From Sequoia sempervirens (lineage: Eukaryota; Streptophyta; Pinopsida; Cupressales; Cupressaceae), in the NCBI GenBank assembly GCA_007258455.2, contig VDFB02270651.1, positions 493,590,320-493,654,319 on the forward strand: a stretch of 64,000 nt of DNA, read 5' to 3'. A program made the position numbers and the translations under genes. The notes beneath the pieces were generated by a model. That model ran no database searches. It was not told the DNA's origin and worked only from the letters and a program-made list of their open reading frames with translations. Shown here one piece after another: positions 48,501 to 60,060 of the stretch. The stretch's first letter is position 1. Each line of letters opens with the position of its first letter.

Positions 48501-49308
48501 ATGATACATCAATCATAACTCATACCATTCCTCTCAATCCAGGAGTAAAGCCTTTTAGACAGAGGCAAAGACCCATCAATGCTTTACTGGAGCCCATAAT
48601 ATAGAAGGAAGTGCAGAAACTGTTGTCTACAAGGATAATATTCCCAGTCAGACACTTTACTTGGGTTGCAAATCTGGTTCTAGTACAGAAGAAAAATGGT
48701 GAAATCAGACTGTGTGTAGATTTTAGGAACCTGAACAGAGCTTCAGAGAAAGATAATTATCCAGTACCCTCACTGGATGAAGTACTCCAGATCATCAATG
48801 GATCTCAGATGATGTCCTTCTTGGATGGTCATTCTCGATACAACCAGGTCATGGTGCAGTATGAGGATAGACACAAGACTGCTTTCACCACCAAGTGGGG
48901 CACTTTTGCTTATAAAAGGATGCCTTTTGGCTTGATCAATGCTAGAGCCACCTTCCAATGAGCTATGGATATTGCCTTTAAAGATATAATTGGTAAATGC
49001 ATAATCATCTACATGGATGACCTAATGGTATTTTCAAAGAAGAGAGGTGATCACATCTCAGATTTATGCAAAGTTTTTCAAAAATGTAGAGAGTTTGGGA
49101 TATCTCTCAACCCAAAGAAATGCATCTTTGGAGTAGCAAAAGGTAAGTTATTATGTCATATTATCTCTAAAAAGGGAATTGCCATTGATCCAGAACGCAT
49201 AGAAGCCATTCTTAAGATTCCCCCACCTGCAAGTAAAAAGAAAATGAAATCATTCTTTGGCAAGATCAATTTTGTCAGGAAGTTCATCACTGGGTTTGTA
49301 GAATAGTT
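48501..49308 (+). pseudogene. Gypsy reverse transcriptase, broken
   Basis: Blocks in order: HTIPLNPGVKPFRQRQR, TWVANLVLVQKKNGEIRLCVDFRNLN, DNYPVPSLDEVL, SFLDGHSRYNQV (usual catalytic D), FGLINARATFQ and YMDD at 49010-49021. Stops: TAG at about 48601 (Gln expected) and TGA at about 48959 (CGA Arg expected). The catalytic aspartates are intact. A frame change near 49306 (two bases missing in the FVE-VKPLN region) leads into RNase H. This is gypsy type by sequence and by lying before the integrase. Confidence 0.93.
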
Positions 49309-49800
49309 AAGCCACTAAATGCAATGTTGAAGTAGGAGACCAAAGTTGAATGGAATGCAAAAGCAAAACAAGCATTCATAGAGATAAAGAAGGCTATTGT
49401 TGAAGCTCCAGTTTTAGTAAGTCCCGATTATGCCAAACCATTCTACATATATTCATTTGCTTCTAACCACTCCTGTGCTGCTATATTAACTTAGAAATAT
49501 GAACAAGGCAATGAACACCCCATAACATTCATGAGCACACCATTGAAGGATACAGAACTAAAATACCCAAGTGTAGAAAAGCAGGCTTATGCCTTAGTCA
49601 GAGCTGTGAAGAAGTTCATACATTATGTCCTCAGAAACAAAATTCTTGCTATAGTTCTTGATCCTGTAGTTAAGTTGTTATTAATGCAGAATGAGCTAGG
49701 GGAACATAGATCCAAGTGGGTGACTATGTTACAATAATATGATATTGAGATTCATCCCATGAATTTGGTAAGAGGACAAGGACTCACAAAGAAAATGGCA
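49309..49800 (+). pseudogene. Native gypsy RNase H, catalytically degenerate
   Basis: The frame reads AKPFYIYSFASNHSCAAIL, where gypsy elements normally have (Y/T)DAS: the first catalytic Asp is Phe (codon 49456-49458). Further on are HPITFMSTPL, YPSVEKQAYALVRAVKKF (Glu kept) and a decayed VLDPVVKLLL region. Loss of the native active site agrees with the presence of a second RNase H in the same polyprotein. Stops: TAG at about 49352 and 49493, TAA at about 49736. Confidence 0.8.
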
Positions 49801-51114
49801 GAGACAGGCCCTGATCTTACAGCTTAGGCTTATACTTTAGAGGATGTTTCTACAAGAGAATGGTATGATGATATTGTTCATTACCTCCTGACCTGGAGAT
49901 GCCCTGATCATCTCAATTCAATACAAAGAAGGGCACTGTGCTTAAAAAGTGACAGTTTTATGTTGAAAGGAGTTGTCCTGTATAAGAATAATCATGAGGG
50001 TGCGTATTTAAGATTCCTAGGAAGGGAAGAATCTACAAGAGTGATGTCCAAGTTTCATGACCGATATGGTACAGGCCATGGGTCAACACCTTCTACAGTG
50101 AACCAGATTCTAAGAGCGGGTTACTATTGGCCTACACTATTCAAAGATACACACAACCATGTCAGGTCATGCCATGTGTGCCATATTGCAGCAACTAGAG
50201 AGAAGTATGCAGTGCTCCCACTCCAGCCGGTCGTTGAGGTAAAAACTTGTGCACAATGGGGAATGGACTTCATTGGCCCCATCAATCCACCCTCCTCTGC
50301 TAGACATAGGTATATTCTCACCATCACTGATTATTTTACACGATGGACTAAAGCTCTTGCATGCAAACAGTGTACTTTTGAGGTAGTGATTAACTTCATC
50401 AAATCAGGTATTCTTAATCATTCTGGATGTCCCATGTCTTTGGTTTGTGATAATGGTCCTTCATTTTCATCGTTAAAGTTTTCTAACTGGGCTTTTGATC
50501 ATGGGATTATCATTAAATTTGCATCCAATTATTACCCTCAGGGTAACAGTTTAGCTGAGTCATCCAACAAAAATCTCCTGACTGTTATTCGCAAATTGTT
50601 AGAAAGAAACTTGAAGGATTGGCATACCCAACTTAGATTTTCTCTTTGGGAAGATCGCATAAGACATAAAGCTTCCATAGAGATATCCCCTTACCATCTG
50701 GTTTATGGATTAGAGCCTATGTTCCCCATTCAATTGAAAATTCCTACCCTTCAGTTCATTAATGAGTATTATGAGGAGGGAGATAAATGTGAGTCTAGAC
50801 TTGCCGAATTACTACACCTCAAGGAAAAGAGAGACGAAGCCCTGGAAAACTTTGCTAAACATCAAGGGGTTGTCAAGAGATGGTTTGATTAAAGAGCCAA
50901 GGTTAAAGCTTTTAGGATTTTTGACTTGGTTCTTTACTGAGATAAAGCCCATGACTGTAAGGGAGAGCATGGAAAATTTGATAAACTTTGGCTCGGCCCT
51001 TACCAGATCTCAGAAATTCTGGGAGATAATGCTTTTCGTTTGAAAACTCTCACTGGGGAAGATATCCCACTGCCTATCAATGGGTAGTATTTGAAGCATT
51101 ATTTCCAGTCTTGA
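49801..51114 (+). pseudogene. Gypsy integrase with GPY module, nearly open
   Basis: Zinc-binding part: HDRYGTGHGSTPSTV and CHVCH (about 50058-50190). Core: WGMDFIGP (first D), VCDNGPSF (second D, about 50449), GNSLAESSNKN (Glu, about 50557), so DDE is complete. It is open from 49960 to 50892. After a TAA (Gln expected) the same frame continues with GKFDKLWLGPYQISEILGD, the GPY/F module (about 50970-51020), and ends at 51114 after YLKHYFQS. The domain inserts the cDNA; the exact 5 bp TCTAG duplication agrees. Confidence 0.93.
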
Positions 51115-52056
51115 GCTGTTTCCAACTCTTGTCTTGTACATAGTTAGATTAGGTTCCCTTTCTGTTTTGTTTGTTTTGCTTTGCTTTGGTTAGAGTAGGT
51201 TTCCCTTTCCAGTTTGCTTTTGCTTTCACTCTTGCTTTGGGGGGCTTCTCTATTTTCGTCGGAGTATGTTGCATCTACATGGAAAATCTATCCTCTTTGG
51301 AATTGTTCTAAGTATTTCTGTGGTGAACTTTAGTCTTGCATCCTGAAAGGATGGTTGAAGTCTTTGCTATTGCCAACAGTCTCAATGTTTGATTTATAGA
51401 AGATTGGTCACTGGTTCTGACTTGAATTTGAAGTATTCTGAAAATCTTATATCTCTCATTTATCTTAAGAATCCTGATGTCACTATAGGAATCCTTATGA
51501 AGTCTAGTCAAGTGAAAAATCCTATTTCTGCTTCAGCGCCACTGTGCTTCTCAACCTTGAGCATGAACTTCATTATTCACTAGTTGAAATGAAAGTGACA
51601 TATAAAGAATATCAAAAGAAAGAAAATGAAATATCGAATATCAAAAGAATGAATTCAACTTATCAGGGGTACCTGAATATCTCTACCGAGGCTATGGACA
51701 CTTGGCTGGTAGTAGAGCTATGTTCAGGAGAATCACAACGATAACCTCATCGAGGCTATGGATGCCTGACTGGTAGTGAGGCCCTATCCAGGTTGCTTTT
51801 GAAGTTAGAATCCTTACATAGCCTGACTTGACTGAACATGGTTTCTGTAGTAACTTAAGGAGGGAAATGAACTTATTTGCACACACTTGGATTTTCAATT
51901 TATGGAGGGTTTGATCTATCCTTTGGTTCTGATTCTTTAAGTCTTTGCATTCTGACATGTTTGTTTGATGGTGAGATTGAAACCAGAGATTCTGGGTTCT
52001 TGATTCCTCCTCATTACCAAATGCTCTAGAGAATTTTCCCAGCAGAAGTCACCATT
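51115..52056 (+). other. Region between pol and 3' LTR
   Basis: About 0.94 kb without a recognised gene. A G6 tract (51239-51244, gctttggggggctt) resembles gypsy polypurine tracts but lies about 810 bp before the LTR. The 15 bases directly before the LTR (gcagaagtcaccatt) are not purine-rich. A 35 bp direct repeat (51685-51719 and 51748-51783, cgaggctatgga core) is present. Confidence 0.6.
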
Positions 52057-53149
52057 TGTTGTGCAGTTTTCACACACACGCCCTGCTAAAAGCAGGGACC
52101 CTTTTTCACTTCGATTTTGGTGCTTTGGCCCTTTCTTTTGAGGTTTTGTTTTACTTAAGCATGTGCTTGAAATGTTTATTTTGAATTCCTAAGTGTTTCC
52201 CCTAGGTTATTCATTGAAAAAACTTAAGTTTTGGATGAATTTTGGGCTCTTTCCCTAATTTGGGATTTTCCACCCTGGTCGGATTTTCTCGGATCCTGCT
52301 TGGTTTCCGGTTGGACCTTGTTGTTCGGGGATTTTCAGCATTCACAGATTTCTGTGTGGGCTATATTTTCCCAAATTCTTCCTTGTTGTCGGCTTCCCAG
52401 GTTTCATGACTGTCTTATCAGTTGCATTAATGGATTTGTACGTGCTTTAAAGGCTTGATTTCATTTGATTTCTGAGATCTTTTGAGCCATTATGCTCATT
52501 ATTTTCCATTGTCTCAGTTGAGAGCTACATCCTTAGAGTTTGTTCTTTGAGCTTTTGGTTAGATTTGGAAATTTGTGTTTGAGTTGGTCTCATTTGGTGA
52601 CGGTTTCTTGTGCATTCCTACGTCTGTTCTTTGTGGACACCGTTGAAACTTCACATTTGCTGATTCTCAGATCGATTGTTGTTTTATAATGGTATGTGTC
52701 TGATTGCTCTGCTTTGAATTGAATTATGAATGGCATGATTGGTATTATGAGGGCTTGTGGGATTCGAGTTCCTGTGTATTTATTTATTTTGTGCTAGGGT
52801 TGTTTTGTATTGCATTATTTGTCATCTCCCAGGCGAGTTTTGAGCTCATTTGTCTGTTTCCATTTCGATGAATCTTGCCTGAGAGTAATTCATAAACCCT
52901 AGTGATGACTTAACAGTTGAAACAACCAAATTCTAAACTTTCCTGTGTGCTAATGGCGGGTGAGTAGGGTTTTGGACCTGAGGAAGTGCCATATCAAGTG
53001 ATTTCATCTTAAAATTGACCTAGAATGCAAAGATAATTCATGAAAGGTCCGTACCCGACTTTCCCTAAGTTAAAATTTTTGAAATCCATAGTTGGTTCAG
53101 TGTCTGGGTGAAATCTTGACTCTCTGTCCCTCCCGAATTTTCATTGTTG

Positions 53150-54030
53150 TGACTCTTCAGAGTGAGAGAGATGTCATACTGATCACCAAAACGTTTCGCG
53201 AAAGCCTTCCTGAGTTCATATGTCATCGCTGTGATAGGATCGTTTTCACACTGATAAAGTTTCATGTTTTTGTCGGTGAGACAAACAGGATTCGTCGAGA
53301 CCTCACCCCTTAAGAAAATGTCTCATCGAAATGCTTCATTCATATTCACTTTCGGCAAGACAGAACCAAGTCACCAAGAGCTCATAGCGGGCTCCTTTCA
53401 TTTCGTCGATCTTCCGTTCTATCGCTGAGACCTCCCTCTTTCAGCGAGACCTTTCGCTAAACATATCCTGCTCTTGTCGAGTGACCTTCTGTTGGGGAGA
53501 CATTCATGCTTGGCTGAGACCTTACCGTGAGCTCCCTTCTATTGCCGAGACCTTCACTTTCGGCAACACTCCTAACAGTCGCCAGGACTTCATTGCAAAA
53601 CCTCTCTTGGCGAGCCTAGATCTTCTGTCGGGGTGACTTCATAATGTCAGTAAGAGGTTATGCCAATGGAACATTTCATCAACGAGACATAATGTAGTCC
53701 CTGGGACCTCATACCGATCACCAAGATGTTTCACAGAAAGCCCTTCTAGGTCCATAGGTTCACTATGACAATGTCTTTCTCACACCAAAGTTCTCTCATG
53801 TTATATCGCTAGTCGGCGAGACCAATAAAATTCATCGAGACCTTACCCCGACTACCCTATGATCATATCAATATTGTTTGCTATATCGCCATTCGGCGAG
53901 ACGTTGCACTGAAACCACCAGGTCTTTCTAAAACTTACTCTGATGACATCTTCGGCGTAACTCCCGGAAGTCACCCAGACTTCTCGGTGAGATGACTAAC
54001 TCTTGCCGAGACCTTCATTTCAGGAATCTC
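53150..54030 (+). repeat. CpG-rich GAGAC motif array in 3' LTR
   Basis: The same array as at 38030-38900. Many differences between the two copies are C/T or G/A at CpG sites. By hand I count about 13 differences over 119 bp starting at 53169, against 8 over about 280 bp in the reading frame around 55000. Confidence 0.6.
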
Positions 54031-54531
54031 CATTGGTTCTGGATTTTGACAAATTCTGTGGATTTTTGTCAAGTCTGGATTTCTCCAAAATCTGCCGTCT
54101 CCCTGATCCTCTAAAGTCTCCTCTTTGGCTCGTACTTCTCGGGAATCTGTCTCTGGTGGATTTTCTGGAAAGTTAATGAAATGTAGAGGAATATGGAATA
54201 ATATGATGTATTTGTGATCTTCAATGCATCTTATGATTTATTCATGCTATCTTATGATTTCCCGTGTGATTTATTGATTGAAAAATGATCTGATTTATTG
54301 GTTAAATGGGTGTTTTATTGACTACTCCATTTGAATCTGTCTGGTCTGGATTTTCTCGAAATTCCTCTCTGGCCCAGATTCTGCGGATGGTCTTGAAACC
54401 CGAAATCTATTGTGGTCATTTCATATGAGATTTAATAACACCTTGAATATATGAGATGCATTCTAACAGTGTTTTGATGGATTAATATGACTTTCCTATA
54501 GTTTTTAATATGATTTCCATGTTGAGTGCAG

Positions 54532-57500
54532 GCTGAATCAAGCAGGGCAGCAGCTGGTTCCTCATTGTCTGATGCAGAGAGGATTAAGCTGGACATTAAA
54601 AGCAAGGTCCCTAAGAGTAAGATCACTTTTGTTTGGTCAGAAGTCACTGATACCAATGTTGGCCTCTGGGATTATGAGGAGTTTAAAGCAAGGATGGCAG
54701 CCAAAGATCCTCCTTTGGTGACTAGAAGGATGATGGAATCAGGCTTGTCCCATGTGGCTGGTTTCCCTTCTATGGTGCATTGTTATGAATTAGTCCTTGA
54801 GTGCGCCAGGAACCATGATCAGGACACACAAAGGATAATTGGTCCTCAAGGGAGAGTTGTTGCCAATCTCAACCCTGTCTCCATCGCCCAAACATTCGAT
54901 ATGCCAGACTAGTCTCATGTGGTGGGATTCACCATTGAGGCAGCTCGGGAGTTCTACGATGAGCATATTGTGAAATCACAACAGTTTATCAATTCTTGGC
55001 TAGAGAAGCCCAAGTCTCATTACTCCAAATTTCCCAAGCAGCTGTACAGAGCAAAATTCAAGAAGGAATACTATGATGCCATCACTCTTCTCAGCAGGGT
55101 GCTTGGATTAAAGAGTGCTGGTACATTTGAGAATTGGATGTGCCATGTCATTGTGAGGATGGAGCAAGAAAAGATTAATTACCATTGGGCAGGGGTCATC
55201 AGCCAGGTAATTGACAAGCAATTTTCCAATGTGTTGCAGACAAAGACTTTCACAATGACCTCATATTTGGTCTATGCACTTGCAAGATTCCATCCCTACA
55301 AAGGGTTGGACACAAAAGGAATTTTCGGACAGGATATTATTTATGAAGTTTTCCCTTAGTTGTATTTAGGAAGCTCAGACTATAGGAGGGAAAATGATGC
55401 ATTTACCATGCATATCACCAGAATGCTTTAGGAAGCAGAGCATGCGAGAATTTCAAACCAAGCCAAGGAGCTCATCAAGAAGTATGGAGCTTGGTTTATT
55501 CAATTCCCTACCTTCTCCTACATTTGGATTGATGGCTGCCAAAGGGCCCCATATAGACTTCCAAGGTATCCCACTGACCACATCATATTATTGGAAGTAA
55601 CTAGACATATTTGTGATTTTGATGCCATTGTCAAGAAGGACAAACACAAGACTAGATTTGGTGGATATTTCCCACTAAGGATTGGCACTGGAGAGGTTTG
55701 TCCTTCAATTAGTTCCACCCAAGCTTCAGAGGAAGAATTGAGTACTTTGGGCTTGTCTTTACACTCGATGAGGTCTAGGTTTGATATTATAGGAGAAGCC
55801 CAGAAGAAGCCTAGTAGGGAATATAGTCATAAGGTGAACTTGGAGGACTATTGGGCCAATTGTGGTGATGAGTATGAGGTCAGAAAGAAGAAATTCTCTT
55901 AGCTTCCAATTGAGTCAGTTTGACTGTATAACGTAAAGGTAGTTCTCGATCAGTTGGAATATGATGGGAACATAGTTTAGGATCATGCTTATGAGGCCAT
56001 AAAAGATAGACCAATTGGTGATGTGGATTGGTTAGAGGAAGAAAAGACAGAATTGAAACAACTCGTGGATCCAGTTCTCAAATTCACTAGGATGTGGCTA
56101 AAACATAAGCTGTGGGAATTGGAAAATAATGGTGTGTAATGTACCTATGTGCTAATGGGAGATTTGAATCCCCATTCAACTTCTGAGGAGTCCACAAAGC
56201 CAGAAGATCCTAAAGGTAAAGGAAAGCTAGATTCTCCTGTCAAAATTAAGTCTAAAGGTGTTCCAGGAAGAGAGGCTCAAGAGACAGAAAAATAGAGGAA
56301 GCCAAAGGCTAAGAAGAGGACAAGAACTAAAAAGTATGAGCAGAAAGTGACTGAAAATCAAGGTCATGAGGTTGATGTACCAATGCCCAAGAGGAGAAGG
56401 ATTATGAAGTTGTCAGAGAAGGAAAGTTCTAAAGAATAGGAAGAAGTTTCCCCATTGGTGGTTGAGATAGAAAGTTCAAGGGAAAAGGTGAAAGTATATG
56501 CAAGGAGGTCTAGGACTCGTTCTCCAAAGAACAGTACACCTAAAGCAGACCTTCCCCCTGTCATTGCCCAAGAGAGACAACAGGAGGATGTTCCTTTTTC
56601 TTATGAGGCCCAAAGTGCACTAGGTGATGCAAGGAATATTGAGGATCATCTGGGCACTGTAGGGGAGGAATTCCACGAAGGGGAGCTTTACAGTGTAGAA
56701 GCCAAGGTTGAAAAGATAATACAGTCCCCTATGGTTGCATATGCAGATTCCCCTATTAGGACTGAAGAAGTCCCTCCACAAGAAGAGGAAACAGTGAAGG
56801 TTCCCTCACCTGAACAAGAAGAAGGGCATGCTAAGAAGAAAGAAAGCAAGACAGATGAGACTCCTGAGAAATAGAATTTGGGAGAGGGGATAGCAAGAGA
56901 TCAACAAGAAGGATTAGGGCAGAGCCAAGTGCAACTGGAGTCCAGTGTCCCTGAGTGGCTTGACAGAGAAATAAAGAGGAAACAGGTAATAGTGGACACA
57001 CCACCGAATTGGGATGCGCTACTAACCAAGATTGGAAAGGTAAAGGTAAGAAGAAGGGTAGAATGATCTCAAGAATTGAAAGAGATGAAGCTCAAAATAG
57101 AGTTGTTCATGTTGCCACCCCTGCTCTAGATAAAAACAAGGATGATGTGGTCAGGAAAGATTACAGTGTTCAGACTTTCGATCTAGGGCCTACATCAGTT
57201 GAGCAGGATATCGAGGACTATAAGGTCTCTAGTACTATTATTGTGGATCGGCTGAAGAAGGAAATGAAGACCAAGTAGGAGTTGAAGAGACAAAATGAAA
57301 GTCTCAGGAAAGGCTTGGAGGAATTAATGAAGCCCCTGCAATCCATTAACCCTTCTTCTTCTATTGCAAATCCTCTACCTCAGGAGACCATCACCGAGTT
57401 AGAAAAGATGAAGGCTTCCACCCTTGCCACTACGAGTTGGTTGAAAGGGGTGCAAATAAAAGGTGATGAGGCTATTAAGGAGATCCTGTCAATAGGAAGG

Positions 57501-58106
57501 GATGCTGTCATGACAACTGAGCGATTGAAGGCGGTATTGGCCCAAGATAAGGAAGATATGGATCTTCTTCTGTAGAAAACTAGGACCATCCTAGAATACA
57601 CCAAAGATAAATTAATGAGTGATGGAATTCTTCCTTCCTCCAGAGTTGCCGAACCATGGGAGTGGTACGAAGCTTTGCAAATTAGGCAGAAATTGTTAAA
57701 GAAGACTTACAAACAAAGAAGGCAGATCGATGACGCTCTAACTGGGGTTTACAATGGTTCCATTGCCTTCTTTGAAATCATGATGGGAAGAAGGAAGATC
57801 GCACCAAAGTACTTGAACTTGGAACAGTTGAGGGAGTGGTGGCATGATGTGTATACACCACTTGATGATGGGTCCGTTTCTGAGCACTAGTTGGATGATG
57901 CGGCCACCTGCCTTGCAGTTATTGACAAACACCTAACGTGTAAGGTGGACTGGGATAAGTCGGTCAAATGGTTGAGAGAAGAGATTGCATCCATTGAGAA
58001 TTGACTTAGGGTTTTGCCTTTTCCACCTGTGGCAGACTTGGATGCGGTGTTCTTGAAAGTACATGAAGAGCCAAATCTGAATAGAGATAATAGGGAAGGG
58101 AGCTAA
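54532..58106 (+). pseudogene. LTR-encoded protein of unknown function, 3' LTR copy (better preserved)
   Basis: About 1,190 codons. Residues 1-460: globular-looking part with WSEVTDTNVGLWDYEEF, GLSHVAGFPS, an RVVANLNPVSIAQTFDMP segment, FINSWLEKPKSHYSKFPK, NWMCHVIVRMEQEKI and RHICDFDAIVKKDKHK. About 460-840: Lys/Glu/Pro-rich, probably disordered. About 840-1190: a heptad-like stretch (LKKEMKTK...LRKGLEELMKPL) and a conserved C-terminal part (WEWYEALQIRQKLLKKTYKQ, MMGRRKIAPKYLNLEQLREWW). No RT, protease, zinc knuckle or membrane segment is seen. Private stops here include 54910-54912, 55357-55359, 56437-56439, 56872-56874, 57276-57278 and 57573-57575. The start lacks ATG and follows ttgagtgcag, a plausible splice acceptor. 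I do not recognise the family; any resemblance to plant-mobile-type domains is only an impression. Confidence 0.8.
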
Positions 58107-59219
58107 TGATAGGCTACGGCACGATTTGTGCTTCCGTATTATCTTCCCGCTCGTTAGTTCGAGCTGCATTGCGGATCCCAGGCCGACTTTGATGGAATGT
58201 GCATTTATGCTTATTTGACCGACCGTGGGTTTCTCTTGACCGAGTTGTTGTGCCATTAATACTGCGAAACCCTTGCCTGGCCGACGAGTTTTCTGGGAGA
58301 ATTCTATATATTTGGAATTTCGCCTAATTTGTAAAGGTTTAGAAGGTTAGAGATAGTTAGAATTTTTAATTAGAATACAAAAATAGTTAGAGGCAAGTTA
58401 GCAAGTAGTTGTCCTCAAGAAAATATTGTAACAGAAAGCTAGAATTGTTGCTACAGTGAACACTTTGAATACGAGAAATGACATTGTGATTTGTTGCCAT
58501 ACTTGTCTTCTTTTGTTTTGCATGGTTCTTGTTGTTCTATCTTTAAAATTTCTTTGAAAAGGTTAATGTTTAGATTAGATTTGGGTTCAATAATGTTTGT
58601 AATTTAATACTTGAATGTTGCAGCAATCCTTCAGTCCATACTTTTCGCAACCAATTGATTGTTAGTTGCTTTGCAAAGTTAGCCTGGACTTCATATTCAA
58701 TGTGCTTAGTTCAATTATGAAGATTTATTCATTATAACTACAATAAGGTTGTTGAATTAGTGTTCATAATTTGAAAATCCTAACACCTCAGAAGATTGCA
58801 CTATTTTTTGTGAGATTGCAGATTTATCTGGGTCGAGTAGAGATCAGTTTTGAGGGATTCGTCCATTTCGAGTGTTAGTTACTTTCATTGTTGATTTTGG
58901 TTTTAGTATTAAGTTTAGGAATCTCTTTGAAACCCTTGTATTTTTCTATTTCTTTGACTATTGGGGTAGATCTAGGGATGAAGTATCATCAAATTGTTAG
59001 ATCTGATAAAATTGATTCAGTATTTTGCTTGTAGTAAGGTCCCATTGTGATTACCAGCTTTTTCACGTTTTGTTACTGAGTTGTTTACGCACTGTCAAGA
59101 CCTGACATTAGAGACCTTGGGGTTATCTCTTGAGGCTTGCTGATAGAGATTTACCTTTCAAGAGAGATAGGATACCATATTCTATCTAGGTTGTTATTGT
59201 GTAGAAAACACGATCAACA

Positions 59220-60060
59220 TCTAGTCTAGTACAAACCATAACATACATCAAACTTCCAGTTGCACTTTGGTAAGGCACTCTTCTCATGTCTTCCATCTTT
59301 GATGGATATGTTGGACAATCTAAAATAGGTAACTTTGTTCCAACTAAAAAAGGAACACACAATGGTCTACAATCTTGCATATCAAACCTCTATAAAATTG
59401 AACTGACATACAATTACTTTTGCCAAGCCATAGATTTTTGTTCACTCTATCTCTTTTAATTTCCATCCTAAGAATTTGTTTAGCTGCACCAAGATCTTTC
59501 ATTTCAAATTTAGCAATAAGTTGATATTTTAGTTATGAAATCATACCTTTCCCTCTACCAATAAATAACATATAATGCAATAAATAGGAAATGATCTCCA
59601 TCATTTTTATAATAAAAAAAATGATTTTATTTATAATTCTCAAATCCCAAACTCAACACATATGTATCAAATTTTTGGTACCACATCCCATGACTTTGCT
59701 TTAAGCCATACAAATATTTCTTCAATTTGCAAATCGACTTACTTTTACCTTTCACCATGTAGTGCTCTGGCTATGTCATATAAATATTCTCCTCCAAATC
59801 ACCATGAGGGAAACTAGTTTTCCCATCCATTTTCTCAACCTCTAAATCATAAGCAACAACAATTGAAATAAAAAGTCTAATGGATGTCATTTTTGCAACA
59901 AGAGAAAATATCTCACCATAATCAACACCTTCAACTTGAGAATAACCTTTTGCAACCAACATTGCTTTGTAGTTCTCAATACCTCCATCTAAACCAATAT
60001 TTTTCTTGAACACCCATTTACAACCAACATGTTTTCATCCTTCAAGAAGTGGTACAAGAT
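59220..60060 (-). pseudogene. Copia C reverse transcriptase, right of the gypsy insertion
   Basis: On the minus strand from about 60050: CKWVFKKNIGLDGGIENYKA, LVAKGYSQVEGVDYGEIFS, KTSFPHGDLEENIYM, KKYLYGLKQ (about 59705), a decayed YVDD region (about 59560), then MQDCRPLCVPFLVGTKLP and GSLMYVMVCTRLDVD ending at 59220. The left half of the same motif resumes at 36923, which proves the gypsy insertion point. Multiple stops are present. Confidence 0.88.

Larger units (their letters stand above)
36929..59219 (+). mobile_element. 22.3 kb Ty3/gypsy element, Tat-like, with 7.16 kb gene-bearing LTRs
   Basis: Two direct repeats, 36929-44091 and 52057-59219, are each 7,163 bp by my boundaries. They start TGTT(C/G)T and end ATCAA(T/C)A, and the whole is flanked by the 5 bp duplication TCTAG. 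The internal region (44092-52056) has a TGGCGC-type primer binding site, then gag, CHHC knuckle, protease, extra RNase H, RT, native RNase H and integrase. RT before integrase defines gypsy. The extra RNase H and the CHHC knuckle point to the Tat clade. All coding parts carry stops. Both LTRs contain a long sense-strand reading frame. It sits inside copia C. Confidence 0.93.
52057..59219 (+). repeat. 3' LTR of the giant gypsy element
   Basis: TGTTGTGCAG at the start and GATCAACA at the end, followed by TCTAG. It has the same length and order of parts as the 5' LTR: GAGAC array 53150-54030, long frame 54532-58106, TATA-like box about 58304-58312. In a transcript from the 5' LTR promoter, the U3 part with the gene would be the 3' end of the RNA. 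Confidence 0.92.
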
